From Pycnococcus provasolii (lineage: Eukaryota > Chlorophyta > Pseudoscourfieldiophyceae > Pseudoscourfieldiales): a stretch of 64,000 nt of DNA. Numbering within the stretch: position 1 is the first letter of the stretch; each line of letters begins with the position of its first letter. The position numbers and the translations under genes are program-made. Under the pieces are notes generated by a model, which saw only the letters and a program-made list of their open reading frames with translations, had not been told where the DNA came from and made no database searches. Below are positions 38,656 through 48,442 of this stretch, one piece after another. The stretch lies in NCBI GenBank assembly GCA_049487715.1, contig CP150566.1, positions 372,001 to 436,000 of the forward strand, given 5' to 3'.

Positions 38656-40926
38656 ATGACGGCGGCGTGCTTGCTCCTGCTGCTCGTCAGCACGCGCGCA
38701 CTCGTGCCCTCGCTCGCACTCACAGTCTCGCCCCTCGTGAGCGACGGCGCAGTCCTCGTCGCCGCGCCCGCCGCCGCGCATATCTTCGGGGAAGGCGCCG
38801 CGAGAAAACAGGAGGTGCGCGTTGCAATTGACGGGCAAACGCTCGCGACGACGACGGCGAACGAGGACGGAACGTTCGGTGCAAGCTTGCCGCCTCGCAA
38901 GGCGTCCACAACGCCGGTTACCGTCACGGTGTCGACAGATACGCAGCAAGTGGTTGTCAACAACATCCTTTTCGGCGAGGTGTGGGCGTGCTCGGGCCAG
39001 TCGAATATGCAAATGACTGTCAGCTCGGCGGCAAATGCCACCGCCGAAATCTTACGGGCTAAGCAATACAAGCACATTCGTGTCGCAACCGTGGCACAGA
39101 TCTCGCTGCCAAATACAACCGTGCCGGCATACGAAGCGCAGATGCAGCAAGCGTGGACGGACGCCGCCACCGGACTCGACGGCGCACCGTGGACGACGTT
39201 TTCGGCAACGTGTTGGTTCTTTGGGCGAAACCTCTACGACCGGCTTGGTGGTGACGTTCCCGTCGGCCTAGTCGCCGTATCCGTAGGTGGCACGGCCATC
39301 GAGCTCTGGACGCCCGTCAGCGACCAGAGCAAGTGCCAGGACGCGCCGTGCTTTGACACCAACCGTAACTGCGCATTATGGGCGGAGCGCGGTGAGTGCA
39401 AGCGCAACCCTGGATACATGCTCGTGCGGTGCCGGAATTCGTGCAAGCAATGTGCCGGACCGCCGTGGCGACCAGGTGGCGGCGGCGGTGACGGCCATGC
39501 GACGTTGCCGTACCTGCAGGCGAAGACCGTCCTTCCTAGTTACAGCGAGAGGACGCCCGTCACACCCGAGCAGTACGTAAATGATGACAGACGCGGTCAC
39601 TCCACCATCTTCGACGCCCCGGAAATGCGCGCGGCGCTTGCAGGCCAGTTCGTCAACGACATGTCGTACGCGCGTCATTCGCCGAATGCCGTCGACGACA
39701 TAATTGACGCGCAGGGGGGACTCAACGACGACCGCGCGAGCTTGTGGAATGGTATGCTCGCGCCGGTGCTGCGCATGTCGCTCAGTGGCCTTGTGTGGTA
39801 TCAAGCTGAGGCGAACTACTACAACCCCACGGGACGCACTCCAAATGTCGGGTACCGCTGCCTCTTTCCGGCATTTGTGAATGCCGTGCGCAACTTCTAC
39901 CGCGCGTCAAAGCCTGCGCGCGGCGATGGCATGTCGGAGCTGCCGTTTGGATTTGTGCAGCTCGCTGGGTATTGCGATACGCTGTGGAAGGCTGCCGATT
40001 GCTCCTATTCTTCGCTCAATCTCGTTGCCGAGCTGCGTTGGGCGCAGGTTTCAGGTTTGGCGAAAGCGCCCAACCGCGTGCTCGGTTCGTCGAGCTTCTT
40101 CGCAACGGCGATAGACCTCGAGGCTTCGAACGGCACGGTAGCTGGCAACGCGACATGGGGAGACATTCACCCTCCTGATAAGCAGCACGTGGGCGATCGT
40201 CTCGCACGTGCTGCTATGGCAGTCGTCTACGGTGATACCACGGTGCACTACGCCGGCCCGGTGCTGAGTGCTTGTGAAGTACGGACAAGCATGCACGCGA
40301 AGCGCGGTGGAGATAATTCTGCCTATCTTGACCTTGCATTTGATGCCACGCTGCTTCGAGGCGATGCGATTTCGCTGCACGCGGCACATGGCCTGGAGAT
40401 TCTCCTTGCGAGCTCAAACGGTACGTGGCTTGCAGCACCTCTGGTACGCGCGAATGGATACACAGCACGCGCACAGCTTCCGACCGCCAACTCCGACGTG
40501 ATTGCGGTGCGCTATGCCTGGCGCGACAATCCATGTTGCCCGCAATCGTACGGTCCCACGGAACCGCCGTCGAACTACACCTGCAAAGAGCTCGCATGCG
40601 CCATCTACGCGTCATCGAGCGAGCTTCCCGCACCGCCATTCTACGCATCTGTTGATCGCAGTGGTCGATGTCAATTGCCTTGGAATCCGGCGAAGAATGC
40701 GAAGCTAAAGAGCAAAAAGGTGAGCACGTCGCATGCCCTGGTTGCCGGTGGAGGTGTATTTGTTAGCACCGCCGTTGTTGCGGGGTGCAGGTCGTCGATG
40801 GCGAAATCTCGCTCTACTGCTGTCGATGCCAACGGCGAGCTATCCGTGAAAAGCGATCCGCGATGTACGCGTGAAGGCATGGCTCCGCTTCGTTTGCGTG
40901 GGACAACGAGTGCTAATATTGTGTGA
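38656..40926 (+). CDS. Sialate O-acetylesterase-like protein with inserted ShK domain
   Basis: SGNH-type esterase of the SASA/SIAE family, which removes acetyl groups from sugars such as sialic acid. Signal peptide MTAACLLLLLVSTRALV starts at the ATG at 38656. Catalytic Ser in GEVWACSGQSNMQM (about residue 114), GLVAVSVGGTAIELW, GLVWYQAEAN, and the His in DIHPPDKQHVGDRLA (about 505) are in family order. Between the first blocks sits a Cys6 ShK-type module (CFDTNRNC, WAERGECKRNP, CRNSCKQC; about 39350-39455). Several N-x-S/T sites suggest glycosylation. A hydrophobic segment near the C-terminus (HALVAGGGVFVSTAVVAG) followed by basic residues could anchor it. The natural substrate is unknown. 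Confidence 0.86.
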   Translation: MTAACLLLLLVSTRALVPSLALTVSPLVSDGAVLVAAPAAAHIFGEGAARKQEVRVAIDGQTLATTTANEDGTFGASLPPRKASTTPVTVTVSTDTQQVVVNNILFGEVWACSGQSNMQMTVSSAANATAEILRAKQYKHIRVATVAQISLPNTTVPAYEAQMQQAWTDAATGLDGAPWTTFSATCWFFGRNLYDRLGGDVPVGLVAVSVGGTAIELWTPVSDQSKCQDAPCFDTNRNCALWAERGECKRNPGYMLVRCRNSCKQCAGPPWRPGGGGGDGHATLPYLQAKTVLPSYSERTPVTPEQYVNDDRRGHSTIFDAPEMRAALAGQFVNDMSYARHSPNAVDDIIDAQGGLNDDRASLWNGMLAPVLRMSLSGLVWYQAEANYYNPTGRTPNVGYRCLFPAFVNAVRNFYRASKPARGDGMSELPFGFVQLAGYCDTLWKAADCSYSSLNLVAELRWAQVSGLAKAPNRVLGSSSFFATAIDLEASNGTVAGNATWGDIHPPDKQHVGDRLARAAMAVVYGDTTVHYAGPVLSACEVRTSMHAKRGGDNSAYLDLAFDATLLRGDAISLHAAHGLEILLASSNGTWLAAPLVRANGYTARAQLPTANSDVIAVRYAWRDNPCCPQSYGPTEPPSNYTCKELACAIYASSSELPAPPFYASVDRSGRCQLPWNPAKNAKLKSKKVSTSHALVAGGGVFVSTAVVAGCRSSMAKSRSTAVDANGELSVKSDPRCTREGMAPLRLRGTTSANIV

Positions 40927-41000
40927 GGGACGTTTTGCGTGTCGCACTGTGCATTAAAATTTTTGAACGGTAATCTTTATCTGCTTACAACAAAATTACA

Positions 41001-41753
41001 TCATCCTCTCGCGCTCCTCACCACGCAAGCACGGAGGACTTCCTTGTCGCCGTGGTAGTGGTACGCGATCTGCTCTGGGCTGTAGCGGCTTTCGTGCGAC
41101 GGGCACAACGACTCGCGTAATGCCAACCAGCCGTCCTTCACACCGGCGACGGCGTCGTCGAAGAGGCGGCGCACGACGTCCGGCGCACTGGCACGTTCGC
41201 CGAGCGGGTTGCGTTCCATTTGCACGCTCGGCGCATTTGAGGCTGGCGATGTTGCAAAGATGACGACCGCTCGCAGTGCGCACCATTGCCCATGTGTCGG
41301 GTGTATTGCGAGGTGCGCGATATCGTCAAGGAAGTACGCGCCTGTTAACTTGGCAAGTCTTTGCATGGCAACGAGTTTTCCCGGTACCGTGTGGTGTGCA
41401 AAGTAAACGTGTGATGACCCGTCTGATAACGCGCCTTCCGACTGCTTTTCGACGTCTCTCGCCGCTCGTGTGACGACCGTCTCCACCCACGCATCGAGCG
41501 GGTTCGGCGCGTCTATTTGCGCGGGATGCTCTGCGAGATGCGCGATGAAGGCGGGCCACATATTTTTCGACGACCCGACGAGCGCGCAGAGATAGTCGCT
41601 GTGCTGAGCTGGTGAAGGCGACGGCAGGCGCAGGTGCGGCTCGACGATGTCGTTGTAGGCGGAGAGCGCGAACGTCGCCGTGACCTCCAGCTTGCTATCT
41701 GCGAGCGCAAGCGCCAAGGGGGTGCGGACGTCGTCGAGAGCGGCGACGGACAT
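41001..41753 (-). CDS. MMACHC: MMACHC-like cobalamin-processing protein
   Basis: Member of the CblC/MMACHC family, which removes the upper ligand of vitamin B12 and passes the cofactor on for methionine synthase. Matching blocks: NPLDAWVETVV, TGAYFLDDIAHLAIHPTHGQWCALRAVVIF (quoted in part), and RYSPEQIAYHYHG near the end. The ATG at 41753 gives 250 residues, close to the family core. The open frame upstream lacks an ATG and runs through a telomere-like array. The protein implies that the alga uses external B12. The N-terminal nitroreductase-like half is only loosely conserved by eye. Confidence 0.82.
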   Translation of the reverse strand: MSVAALDDVRTPLALALADSKLEVTATFALSAYNDIVEPHLRLPSPSPAQHSDYLCALVGSSKNMWPAFIAHLAEHPAQIDAPNPLDAWVETVVTRAARDVEKQSEGALSDGSSHVYFAHHTVPGKLVAMQRLAKLTGAYFLDDIAHLAIHPTHGQWCALRAVVIFATSPASNAPSVQMERNPLGERASAPDVVRRLFDDAVAGVKDGWLALRESLCPSHESRYSPEQIAYHYHGDKEVLRACVVRSARG

Positions 41754-41820
41754 GATTTGCTTGGTCTGTAAAAAATAAAGTTTATGAGGAATCGGCGCGT
41801 GACGTGGCGCCGCCTCGAGG

Positions 41821-41846
41821 AACCCTAACCCTAACCCTAACCCTAA
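41821..41846 (-). repeat. TTAGGG array (CCCTAA on plus strand)
   Basis: Four perfect CCCTAA units about 70 bp upstream of the MMACHC-like ATG; TTAGGG lies on that gene's coding strand. Confidence 0.9.
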
Positions 41847-41944
41847 TGGGAAGAAGATCGCGTTCGGGGGGATCTCAGCCGTGACATGCACAACCTGTAT
41901 GAAGAGGTTGTATTATTGTACACGACGATAGACTATGCGTGCGG

Positions 41945-43390
41945 TCATTCTAGTTTACATTCCTTGAAGTGGTCTCTCCAGTTCCACGGGACGTTGCGTC
42001 CAGTCCAATACGACGGCGTCGCGCGAACGGACTTGCCGTTCACCTTCGCATTCCGGATGTTTCGCGCGTTCCGGAAATCAGCTTCTACCATATCAGCACC
42101 GCCAATGTCCACATCTTCAAAGTCAACACCAGACAAGTCGGCATATGCGAGGTTAGCACCCATGAGATTGTCAATCTTCGCCTTCGCAAGATTTTTCAAG
42201 TCCTTAATAGCCACGCAAGCTAACTCTGCGCCTCGCAAATCTGCGCCGGCAATGTTCGTATTGTACATGCGCGCCTCTCTGAAGATCGCAAGGCTAGCGT
42301 TAGCATTGCACATGTTTGCTTTTCCCAAAGACGCGCACGCGAAATTCGCTCCTGTTGCATCAGCATTGGACAGGTTCACGTACCGCATATCAGCCTTATA
42401 AAAGCTGGCTTGACACAGACGAGTGTTGTCAAGGCGCGCGTGCATCATACTTGCTTCCGAAAAATCGATGCGCGATAGGTCCAAGCCGCGCAGATCCAAG
42501 CCGGATAAGTTCTTCGCGCCGTTGAGCAGCTCCATCACCGTTGCAATGTCATACACGCGCTTCTCGGCATCGTGACACATTTTCACTAGCTCGCTTAAGC
42601 CGTACTCCTCCGCCTCGCGCGCTAGCCACCGTCGCTCCGCTGCACTTGCGAGCACAGGAAGTTGATCAGGATTGCGCAGGTAGTTGAGAATGAGCTGGAA
42701 GTGCGTCGGATCACCGTCTGGTATGCGCAGCGGAGCGTCGGAAGCACTATCGTCAAGGTGTCGCTTCCATAGCGTCGAAAGTATGCTGCGTGGAAATTTT
42801 GCCATGCACTTTGCCGACGTCACGAACGTCTTGCCGCCCACTAGCAGCTCGACGGCGGCGGCGGGATCGCTCCTTGCTACGGCGACAATCTCATCGACGC
42901 GCTTCTGCACTTGTGCTTCGCTATCCGCCAATGCCTGCAACTTGTCTTCGCGGCTTTGCAAAGCACGTGCGTGCTCGTCAAGCTGGCTTTTTAGCTTCGT
43001 CGCGTGCTCATTCTCTTTCACGCGAAGCCGGTTGGCGAGTTCCTTATTTTTCATCGTCAGCTCGACGTTCATCTCCTCCATTCTCACCTCCATCTCTTTT
43101 TTCATGGCTTTCACTTGTAGTCTTGCTTTCGTCTCCATCTCTGCGAGGCGAGCTGCGTGCTTTGTCTCCGCGTGTTCGTGTTGTTCCTTGATTTCTTGTA
43201 GGCGCTTCACTCTCTCCCTTAGATCTTCAGCCGCGACGTCGAGCGACGACGTGACGACGGCCGCTGAAGTCGTCGCGACAGCCTCGAGTCGCTCGGCGTT
43301 ACGCTCGAGCGCGGCAGCTAATAGCGCGAGCGCGGGTGCGTCGAGGGTGAGCTCGCCATCGTGGACCAACTCCGAGGACGACGACGACAT
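41945..43390 (-). CDS. Coiled-coil / BTB(T1) / pentapeptide-repeat protein 1
   Basis: Protein of 481 residues. A helical N-terminus leads into a long coiled coil (about residues 60-175). A KCTD/T1-type BTB fold follows, recognised by ELLVGGKTF, the middle block LNYLRNPDQLPVLA and RRWLAREAEEYGLSEL (about 42845-42590). The C-terminal half is pentapeptide repeats of the A(D/N)LXX type (LSGLDLRGLDLSRIDFSEAS onward), which form a right-handed quadrilateral beta helix. KCTD-type BTB domains commonly recruit CUL3, so an adaptor role in a CUL3 ligase is plausible but unproven. The neighbouring gene at 46790-48442 is a paralogue with almost identical DNA over the T1-to-repeat junction. Confidence 0.82.
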   Translation of the reverse strand: MSSSSSELVHDGELTLDAPALALLAAALERNAERLEAVATTSAAVVTSSLDVAAEDLRERVKRLQEIKEQHEHAETKHAARLAEMETKARLQVKAMKKEMEVRMEEMNVELTMKNKELANRLRVKENEHATKLKSQLDEHARALQSREDKLQALADSEAQVQKRVDEIVAVARSDPAAAVELLVGGKTFVTSAKCMAKFPRSILSTLWKRHLDDSASDAPLRIPDGDPTHFQLILNYLRNPDQLPVLASAAERRWLAREAEEYGLSELVKMCHDAEKRVYDIATVMELLNGAKNLSGLDLRGLDLSRIDFSEASMMHARLDNTRLCQASFYKADMRYVNLSNADATGANFACASLGKANMCNANASLAIFREARMYNTNIAGADLRGAELACVAIKDLKNLAKAKIDNLMGANLAYADLSGVDFEDVDIGGADMVEADFRNARNIRNAKVNGKSVRATPSYWTGRNVPWNWRDHFKECKLE

Positions 43391-43672
43391 GACAGAAATG
43401 AAACGTTGTTGGGAAAAGTAGGACTTGAAAGGGATGAAGTAAGGTGGTCAAGAGCAAGAATGAAATAAGGCCGCGAGCGAGCATGAGCTTGCAAGGAATG
43501 CAAGGCCAGTGCAAGTTCGCGGCCGTTAAAAATTAAAATTAAAATTGTTGTAAGTTAGACGTGCATTAAGGTGGTCAAGAATACGATCCGGCCGCGAAAC
43601 TGGGAACGGGCAAGCTCTTGCGTCCGGTGTGGTGCATCGTCCTCGTCTCTTCATCAGGAGTGGCCTTACGCC
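43391..43672. promoter_or_regulatory. Bidirectional promoter of BTB protein 1 and kinase-RBR gene
   Basis: A 282-bp divergent interval. It contains TAAGGTGGTCAAGA twice (about 43440 and 43567), GAGCTTGCAAGG, TGCAAGTTCGCG (43488-43526) and GCGGCCG palindromes. The same set occurs upstream of BTB protein 2 (48541-48620). Confidence 0.6.
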
Positions 43673-46600
43673 ATGTCGTCTTCGTCGTTCGACGACGCCG
43701 TCGGCTTAGTCTCACGCACATGCGAGCTCGCGCACTCAACCGTGCCGCGCCACCTCGCACTCACGGAGCAACTCGCGCTTTTAGCGCGTGGCGTGCTCGC
43801 ACACGTCAACGAACAAGTGGAAAGAGAAGACGCCATCAAAAAGGCAATGGCCACAAGCGCAATCCACGTCTCGAATACGAACGAACGCCAAAACTTGGTG
43901 GACGAAATTGGTAGGCTCGGCGCTGAGGCGGCGCTCATACACGCGAAAGAGCAGGCAGAGCAAGAAGGTGCGTGGGCGGATGATCTGCAGCAGAAGCTCG
44001 TGGGAAGGGCGGAGCAACTGCAAGAGCAGCACGAAGACGAGTGGAAGGACGACGTGCGTGCGCGTGACGAAGCACGCAGAAAGCAAGTTGCCTACGCAAC
44101 GATGCACCTCGAAGGCTTATGCGCAAAGCAAAACTACTTGGATACTGAAATTCGTAAGGCGAAGGACGTCGAGCACGTAGGCGAGATGATCGACGGGCGC
44201 TTCGCAGCCGCAGAGACGAACGGCGCGGCTAGCTCCGACGGTGCGGCAAAGGGTGGCACCGACGAGCTCAGCCAGTTGAAAAATGCGTGCGCGGCACTGA
44301 CGAACGCCCTAAGCGGACTGAATGACGACAAGACGCATGCTGAGGTGATGGATATCTCTCAGCGTTTTGCGCAGGCACGTACTGACCGGAAGCGGCGCCT
44401 ACAGGCTGAGTTGCAGACGTATTCCCAAGACGTGCGAAGTGCACGAGATGCGCTGCAAAGGCCAGGACAATTGCACGACCAGCGCACGCGCGCCGAGATG
44501 CAATTAAATGAGCTTGTGAAGCTTGCCGAAGAGGTGAAAGACTCACGTCAAAACGAGAGAAGGGCAAAGCGTGCTTACGAGGATGCGGAGGAGGACATGG
44601 CTCCGGGTGACGTCGAACTCGCACGGCTCAAGCGCATCCGCGACGAGGCGGCGAAGACATTTACGAACGCGAGGCTAAGGTCGCAAGGAGTGTACGAGGC
44701 GGTCGTTGCTCTCAGTCGCGTCAGCTCGGGCGCCATTGGAGACGACGGTGAGCAGGACGTGGTGTTTCCGGAGCTTGCGATTCGCGCACTGCGCATCATG
44801 GATCCGTCCAAAGCGTACAATCAGATGGATGAGCAGACCAAGCCGCGGTTCGCCATGGAGAATATGCTTCAACGCATGGGCTTGCTGGCGGTGGGGCGAT
44901 CGCTACGCGACTACGATGATTCCATTCCAGGTGCGCTCCGCGAGGTTTCACAAGGCAAGACCCATGTCAAAGGCGCGGCGCTTCGTGGCGTTAATGCGAT
45001 GCATGCCGCTAAGGTGCTGAAGCAGTTCGACGTCGCGCAATTTAAGACAGTCAAACGTGCGATTGCAACAGCTGCGACGCTAAAGCATCCTGGAGTAGTG
45101 CCCGTCGAGTGTGCCTTTGTGGAGCGAGGCGATGTGTGGCTGCAGATGCCCTTCCGTGCTGGCGGGAACATGCGAGTATGGTGCAAAAAGAAGTCAAGGG
45201 AGGCCAGACTCCGCGCGTTTTTGCGTATCGCAGAAGCCGTTCATTTCCTGCATGAGACTGCTGGCGTGCTGCATAGAGATATCAAGCCAGAGAATATCGT
45301 TTTTGATGGCGACGGCGACGACGCAAATCCATCGCTTTGTGACTTCGACCTGAGTGCTCAGCTCGACGAGACGATGGCGACAACAATGATGCGCGGGACG
45401 TTGCTGTATCTTTCTCCGCTTGACTCGTCGCCAGCGAAGGCTGCGGATATGTTTGCTCTCGGCATGACACTTTTTGATATCGTGTACTGCGGCGGCGATG
45501 AACGACAATTCAGGTACGTTGCATTATTTGTGTTTTTCAAAACTACTGACAAGTCAGGATCTCACATTCAAATGACAATTATACAGACAACGACTCTTGG
45601 GTAATCGATCAAACGCAATTCAGGCGGAATCTGGCGACATCTCGCGCATCCGCGACGACCTTCGTCGGCATGCTGCTGGTGGTGAGAGTGAGATGGATCC
45701 ATCGGATCTTCTCAGATCGATGTTGGCGGAAGTTCCCGCTGACCGACCAACTGCAGAAGAAGTGGTGAACCAACTGAGTGATTTGCTTGACATGAAAATT
45801 TGTCTCGTGTGCACTGTTCCCGAACCTCGCAGCAGGGGACTCGTGTGCAAGGCAAACCACTTTTGCTGCAACGACTGCTTGTCAGAAACGCACGTGAGAC
45901 GTCCCGAGGCGATCAATCTTGAGATTGGTCGCATGCGATGTGCAAATGATTCTTGTTCTGAAACGTTTGCACTGCACGAGGTGGCCCAGCATGTGTCCGC
46001 CCTAGCCTTTGACTCGCTGACAACGAATCACAATGACCTGCGCGAGGCGGCTCTCCAGCAGAACTTTGAGAAGTGGAAGCGTCAGTACGAAGACGAGCTG
46101 GCGCAGCTTTCTGAGATGGAGCGCGAGGTGCGTTTGGCACGAAGAAAGATCGAGGAGATGCTCAATTTGCGATGTCCTGCATGCAGCTTCGCTTTCAGAG
46201 ATTACGATGGTTGCGCTCTTCTCACTTGTGGCAATACGCGATGCAGTATACAATTTTGTGGATGCTGCCTGGAGAGGATAGCTCCCAATGAAGATGGCCA
46301 TCACCACGTCACGAGATGTTCGAAGAATCCCAGCCCGGGGCAAGTCTTTATAAACAAACCAACCTGGAATCGTGCCATGCACAATCAGCGAATTGAAAAG
46401 TTGCGGCATCACTGGAGCAATCTCTCCGCAGAGGCTCGAAATGCTCTTTCCACAGACATTTTCGTACGTGACACATTCAAGGAGCACGGTCTCACCAATC
46501 TGCTAGGAGGTGCCGCAGCAGGTTCTTCTAACCTTGTGGAAAATCAGCTTGCGCAACTGCGTGGCTTGGGATTTACCGACGATCGTGCGTCACGGCGCGA

Positions 46601-46676
46601 GCTGGCACGAGCAAATGGCAACTTGCAAGCTGCTATTGAAGCATTGCTGGCGTTCGACACTTTCCCCATTTTTTGA
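43673..46676 (+). CDS. Coiled-coil / protein kinase / RBR-type RING / UBA protein
   Basis: Two exons (43673-45513, 45587-46676) join in frame to give 976 residues. Residues 60-330 are coiled coil. A kinase domain follows: AAKVLKQ (about 447), LKHPGVVPVECAFVERG, HRDIKPENIVF (533), CDFDLS in place of DFG, a GTLLYLSP activation end, and ADRPTAEEVV. The exon-2 part has a RING1-like set CLVC...C...HFCCNDC...CANDSC (about 686-730), a helical linker, then a RING2-like set CPACSF, DGCALLTC, CSIQFCGCC, HHHVTRC (808-856) with the RBR catalytic Cys position (DGC). A UBA-like domain (LAQLRGLGFTDDRASRREL) ends the protein. A classical IBR is not obvious. It probably phosphorylates and ubiquitinates partners; substrates are unknown. 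Confidence 0.82.
45514..45586 (+). other. Spliceosomal intron
   Basis: AT-rich 73-nt intron with donor CAG|GTACGT, branch-like CTGAC near 45545 and acceptor ATACAG|. Removing it fuses the kinase frame (DERQF) to the downstream frame (RLLGNRSN) at a split arginine codon. The kinase C-lobe is completed only after splicing. Confidence 0.9.
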
Positions 46677-46789
46677 ATCAGATCCTTTTTGTTGGAAGGT
46701 TTGTACATGAGTTGATGGTAATGAGTAGTGTGGTGTCCAGATTGACTGACTGCAGCTATCGTAGTGCTGTTGCTTTGTATTTTTATTTT

Positions 46790-48442
46790 TCAAACTATTG
46801 CACCCATTTTTCGATAATTATTGTCGGCATTGATTGATCTGTAATTGGAAATGGTTCCTCCGATGTATTGTCCGTTAATCGTCGCCACTTCCCGATGCCG
46901 AGAATTTGTAAGATTTGCGCGTTGAAACGATGCGCCATCGATAGATACATGGTATAAATTCACAACCGATAGATCCGTATCGTCCAGAATCGCACCTCGC
47001 AGATTATCGATCTTCGCCTGCGCCAGGTTCAGGGCGCCCTTGAAGATTGCGCCGCGCACATTCAAGCCTTTCAGATCTACACCCGACAGATCCACACCGT
47101 CCAGAATTGCTCCGCGCAGATTATCGATAATCGCCTGCGCCAGGTTCAGGGCGCCCTTGAAGACTGCGCCGCTTACATTCGCGCCTTTCAGATCCACGCC
47201 CTTCAGATCCACGCCCGCCAGATCCGTATCGTCCAGAATTGCTCCGCGCAGGTTCGCGATCTTCGCCTGCGCCAGGTTCAGGGCGCCCTTGAAGACTGCG
47301 CCGCTTACATCCACGCCTCTCAGATCCACGCCCGCCAGGTCTGCGCCGTCCAGAATCGCACCTCGCAGGTTATCGATCTCCGCCTGCGCCAGGTTCAGGG
47401 CGCCCTTGAAGATTGCGCCGCTCACATCCGCGACTCTCAGATCCACGAACGCCAGATCTACGCCCGCCAGATCAGCCTCGCATAATTTGGAATGATTCAA
47501 GAGTGCGCCACTCAAGCATGCATGGTACAGCGATGCGCCAGAAAAATCGATGTGCGATAGGTCCAAGTCGCGCAGATCCAAGCCGGATAAGTTCTTCGCG
47601 CCGTTGAGCAGCTCCATCACCGTTGCAATGTCATACACGCGCTTCTCGGCATCGCGGCACAGCGTCACCAGCTCGCTTAAGCCGTACTCCTCCGCCTCGC
47701 GCACAAGCCATCGCCGCTCCGCTGCATCTGCGAGCACAGGAAGTTGATCAGGATTGCGCAGGTAGTTGAGAATGATCTGAAAGTGCCTTGGGTCTCCACA
47801 TATGCGCACTGGCCCGTCTTTACCGCTGTCACGCTGGCGCTTCCACGCGACTGTGAGCGAACAGTTCGGGAACTTGGCGAGATACGCGACAGTGGTTTCG
47901 AACGTCTTGCCGCCAACAAGTATCTCTACGATGCCGTCTTCGTCGTGTGCAGCGGCAGTGATTTCGTCGACGCGTGTTTGCAGTTGCTCTTCCATGTTTA
48001 CCAGCTCTGTCAGCTCGGCACGTTCCTTGGCACAGTCTGCTTCAAACTCTTGCTCACGCTGCTTGATGGCTTTGGCGTGGTCTTTCTTTGCCTTCTTCAA
48101 CTCTGCGTCATGCTTCGCTTTAGCCGCTTTATGCTCACGTTGCATATCTTTCTGAGCTTGTTGGGCTTGCACTTGCACATCCTTCAGTCGTCTCTCCTCC
48201 TCTTCTCTTCGTTTCTTGATGTTCGCGACGTCTTTCTCAAAGTTGCCAAGCGTGTGTTGCGAAGCCTCGAGGACTTCTTGCTGCTGCGTCGTGACATTCT
48301 GCGTTTGCGCATTGACACGCTCCAGCAGCGCCGCGAGTTCGCGCACACCGAATTCGTCGGAAGTCGTGAAGTCCTGGCGATCCCTTGAAGCCACGGCCTG
48401 AGAACTCGCCTGAGACCTCGTGGTTCGTCGAGCGCCAGACAT
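46790..48442 (-). CDS. Coiled-coil / BTB(T1) / pentapeptide-repeat protein 2
   Basis: Paralogue of the gene at 41945-43390, with the same order: coiled coil (about residues 60-170), T1-type BTB (EILVGGKTF, ILNYLRNPDQLPVLA, RRWLVREAEEYGLSEL) and a longer pentapeptide-repeat region. The repeats come in four to five near-identical blocks of about 39-44 residues (NLAQAKIDNLRGAILD, GVDLKG) encoded by a DNA tandem repeat. The ATG at 48442 (MSGARRTTRSQ) gives 550 residues; no ATG lies upstream in frame. It converges with the kinase-RBR gene, 113 bp apart. A CUL3-adaptor role is inferred from the BTB class. Confidence 0.82.
   Translation of the reverse strand: MSGARRTTRSQASSQAVASRDRQDFTTSDEFGVRELAALLERVNAQTQNVTTQQQEVLEASQHTLGNFEKDVANIKKRREEEERRLKDVQVQAQQAQKDMQREHKAAKAKHDAELKKAKKDHAKAIKQREQEFEADCAKERAELTELVNMEEQLQTRVDEITAAAHDEDGIVEILVGGKTFETTVAYLAKFPNCSLTVAWKRQRDSGKDGPVRICGDPRHFQIILNYLRNPDQLPVLADAAERRWLVREAEEYGLSELVTLCRDAEKRVYDIATVMELLNGAKNLSGLDLRDLDLSHIDFSGASLYHACLSGALLNHSKLCEADLAGVDLAFVDLRVADVSGAIFKGALNLAQAEIDNLRGAILDGADLAGVDLRGVDVSGAVFKGALNLAQAKIANLRGAILDDTDLAGVDLKGVDLKGANVSGAVFKGALNLAQAIIDNLRGAILDGVDLSGVDLKGLNVRGAIFKGALNLAQAKIDNLRGAILDDTDLSVVNLYHVSIDGASFQRANLTNSRHREVATINGQYIGGTISNYRSINADNNYRKMGAIV
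46970..47420. repeat. Tandem repeat, period 117-132 bp, inside BTB protein 2
   Basis: The block GGTTCAGGGCGCCCTTGAAG recurs at 47026, 47143, 47275 and 47392, i.e. every 117, 132 and 117 bp (39 or 44 codons). It encodes blocks of pentapeptide repeats and looks recently expanded. Confidence 0.85.

Noticed and set aside
43673-45604. Kinase and RING genes as two separate genes
   Set aside because: The interval at 45514-45586 has donor, branch and acceptor signals and restores one frame, and the downstream part lacks its own promoter space and completes the kinase C-lobe.
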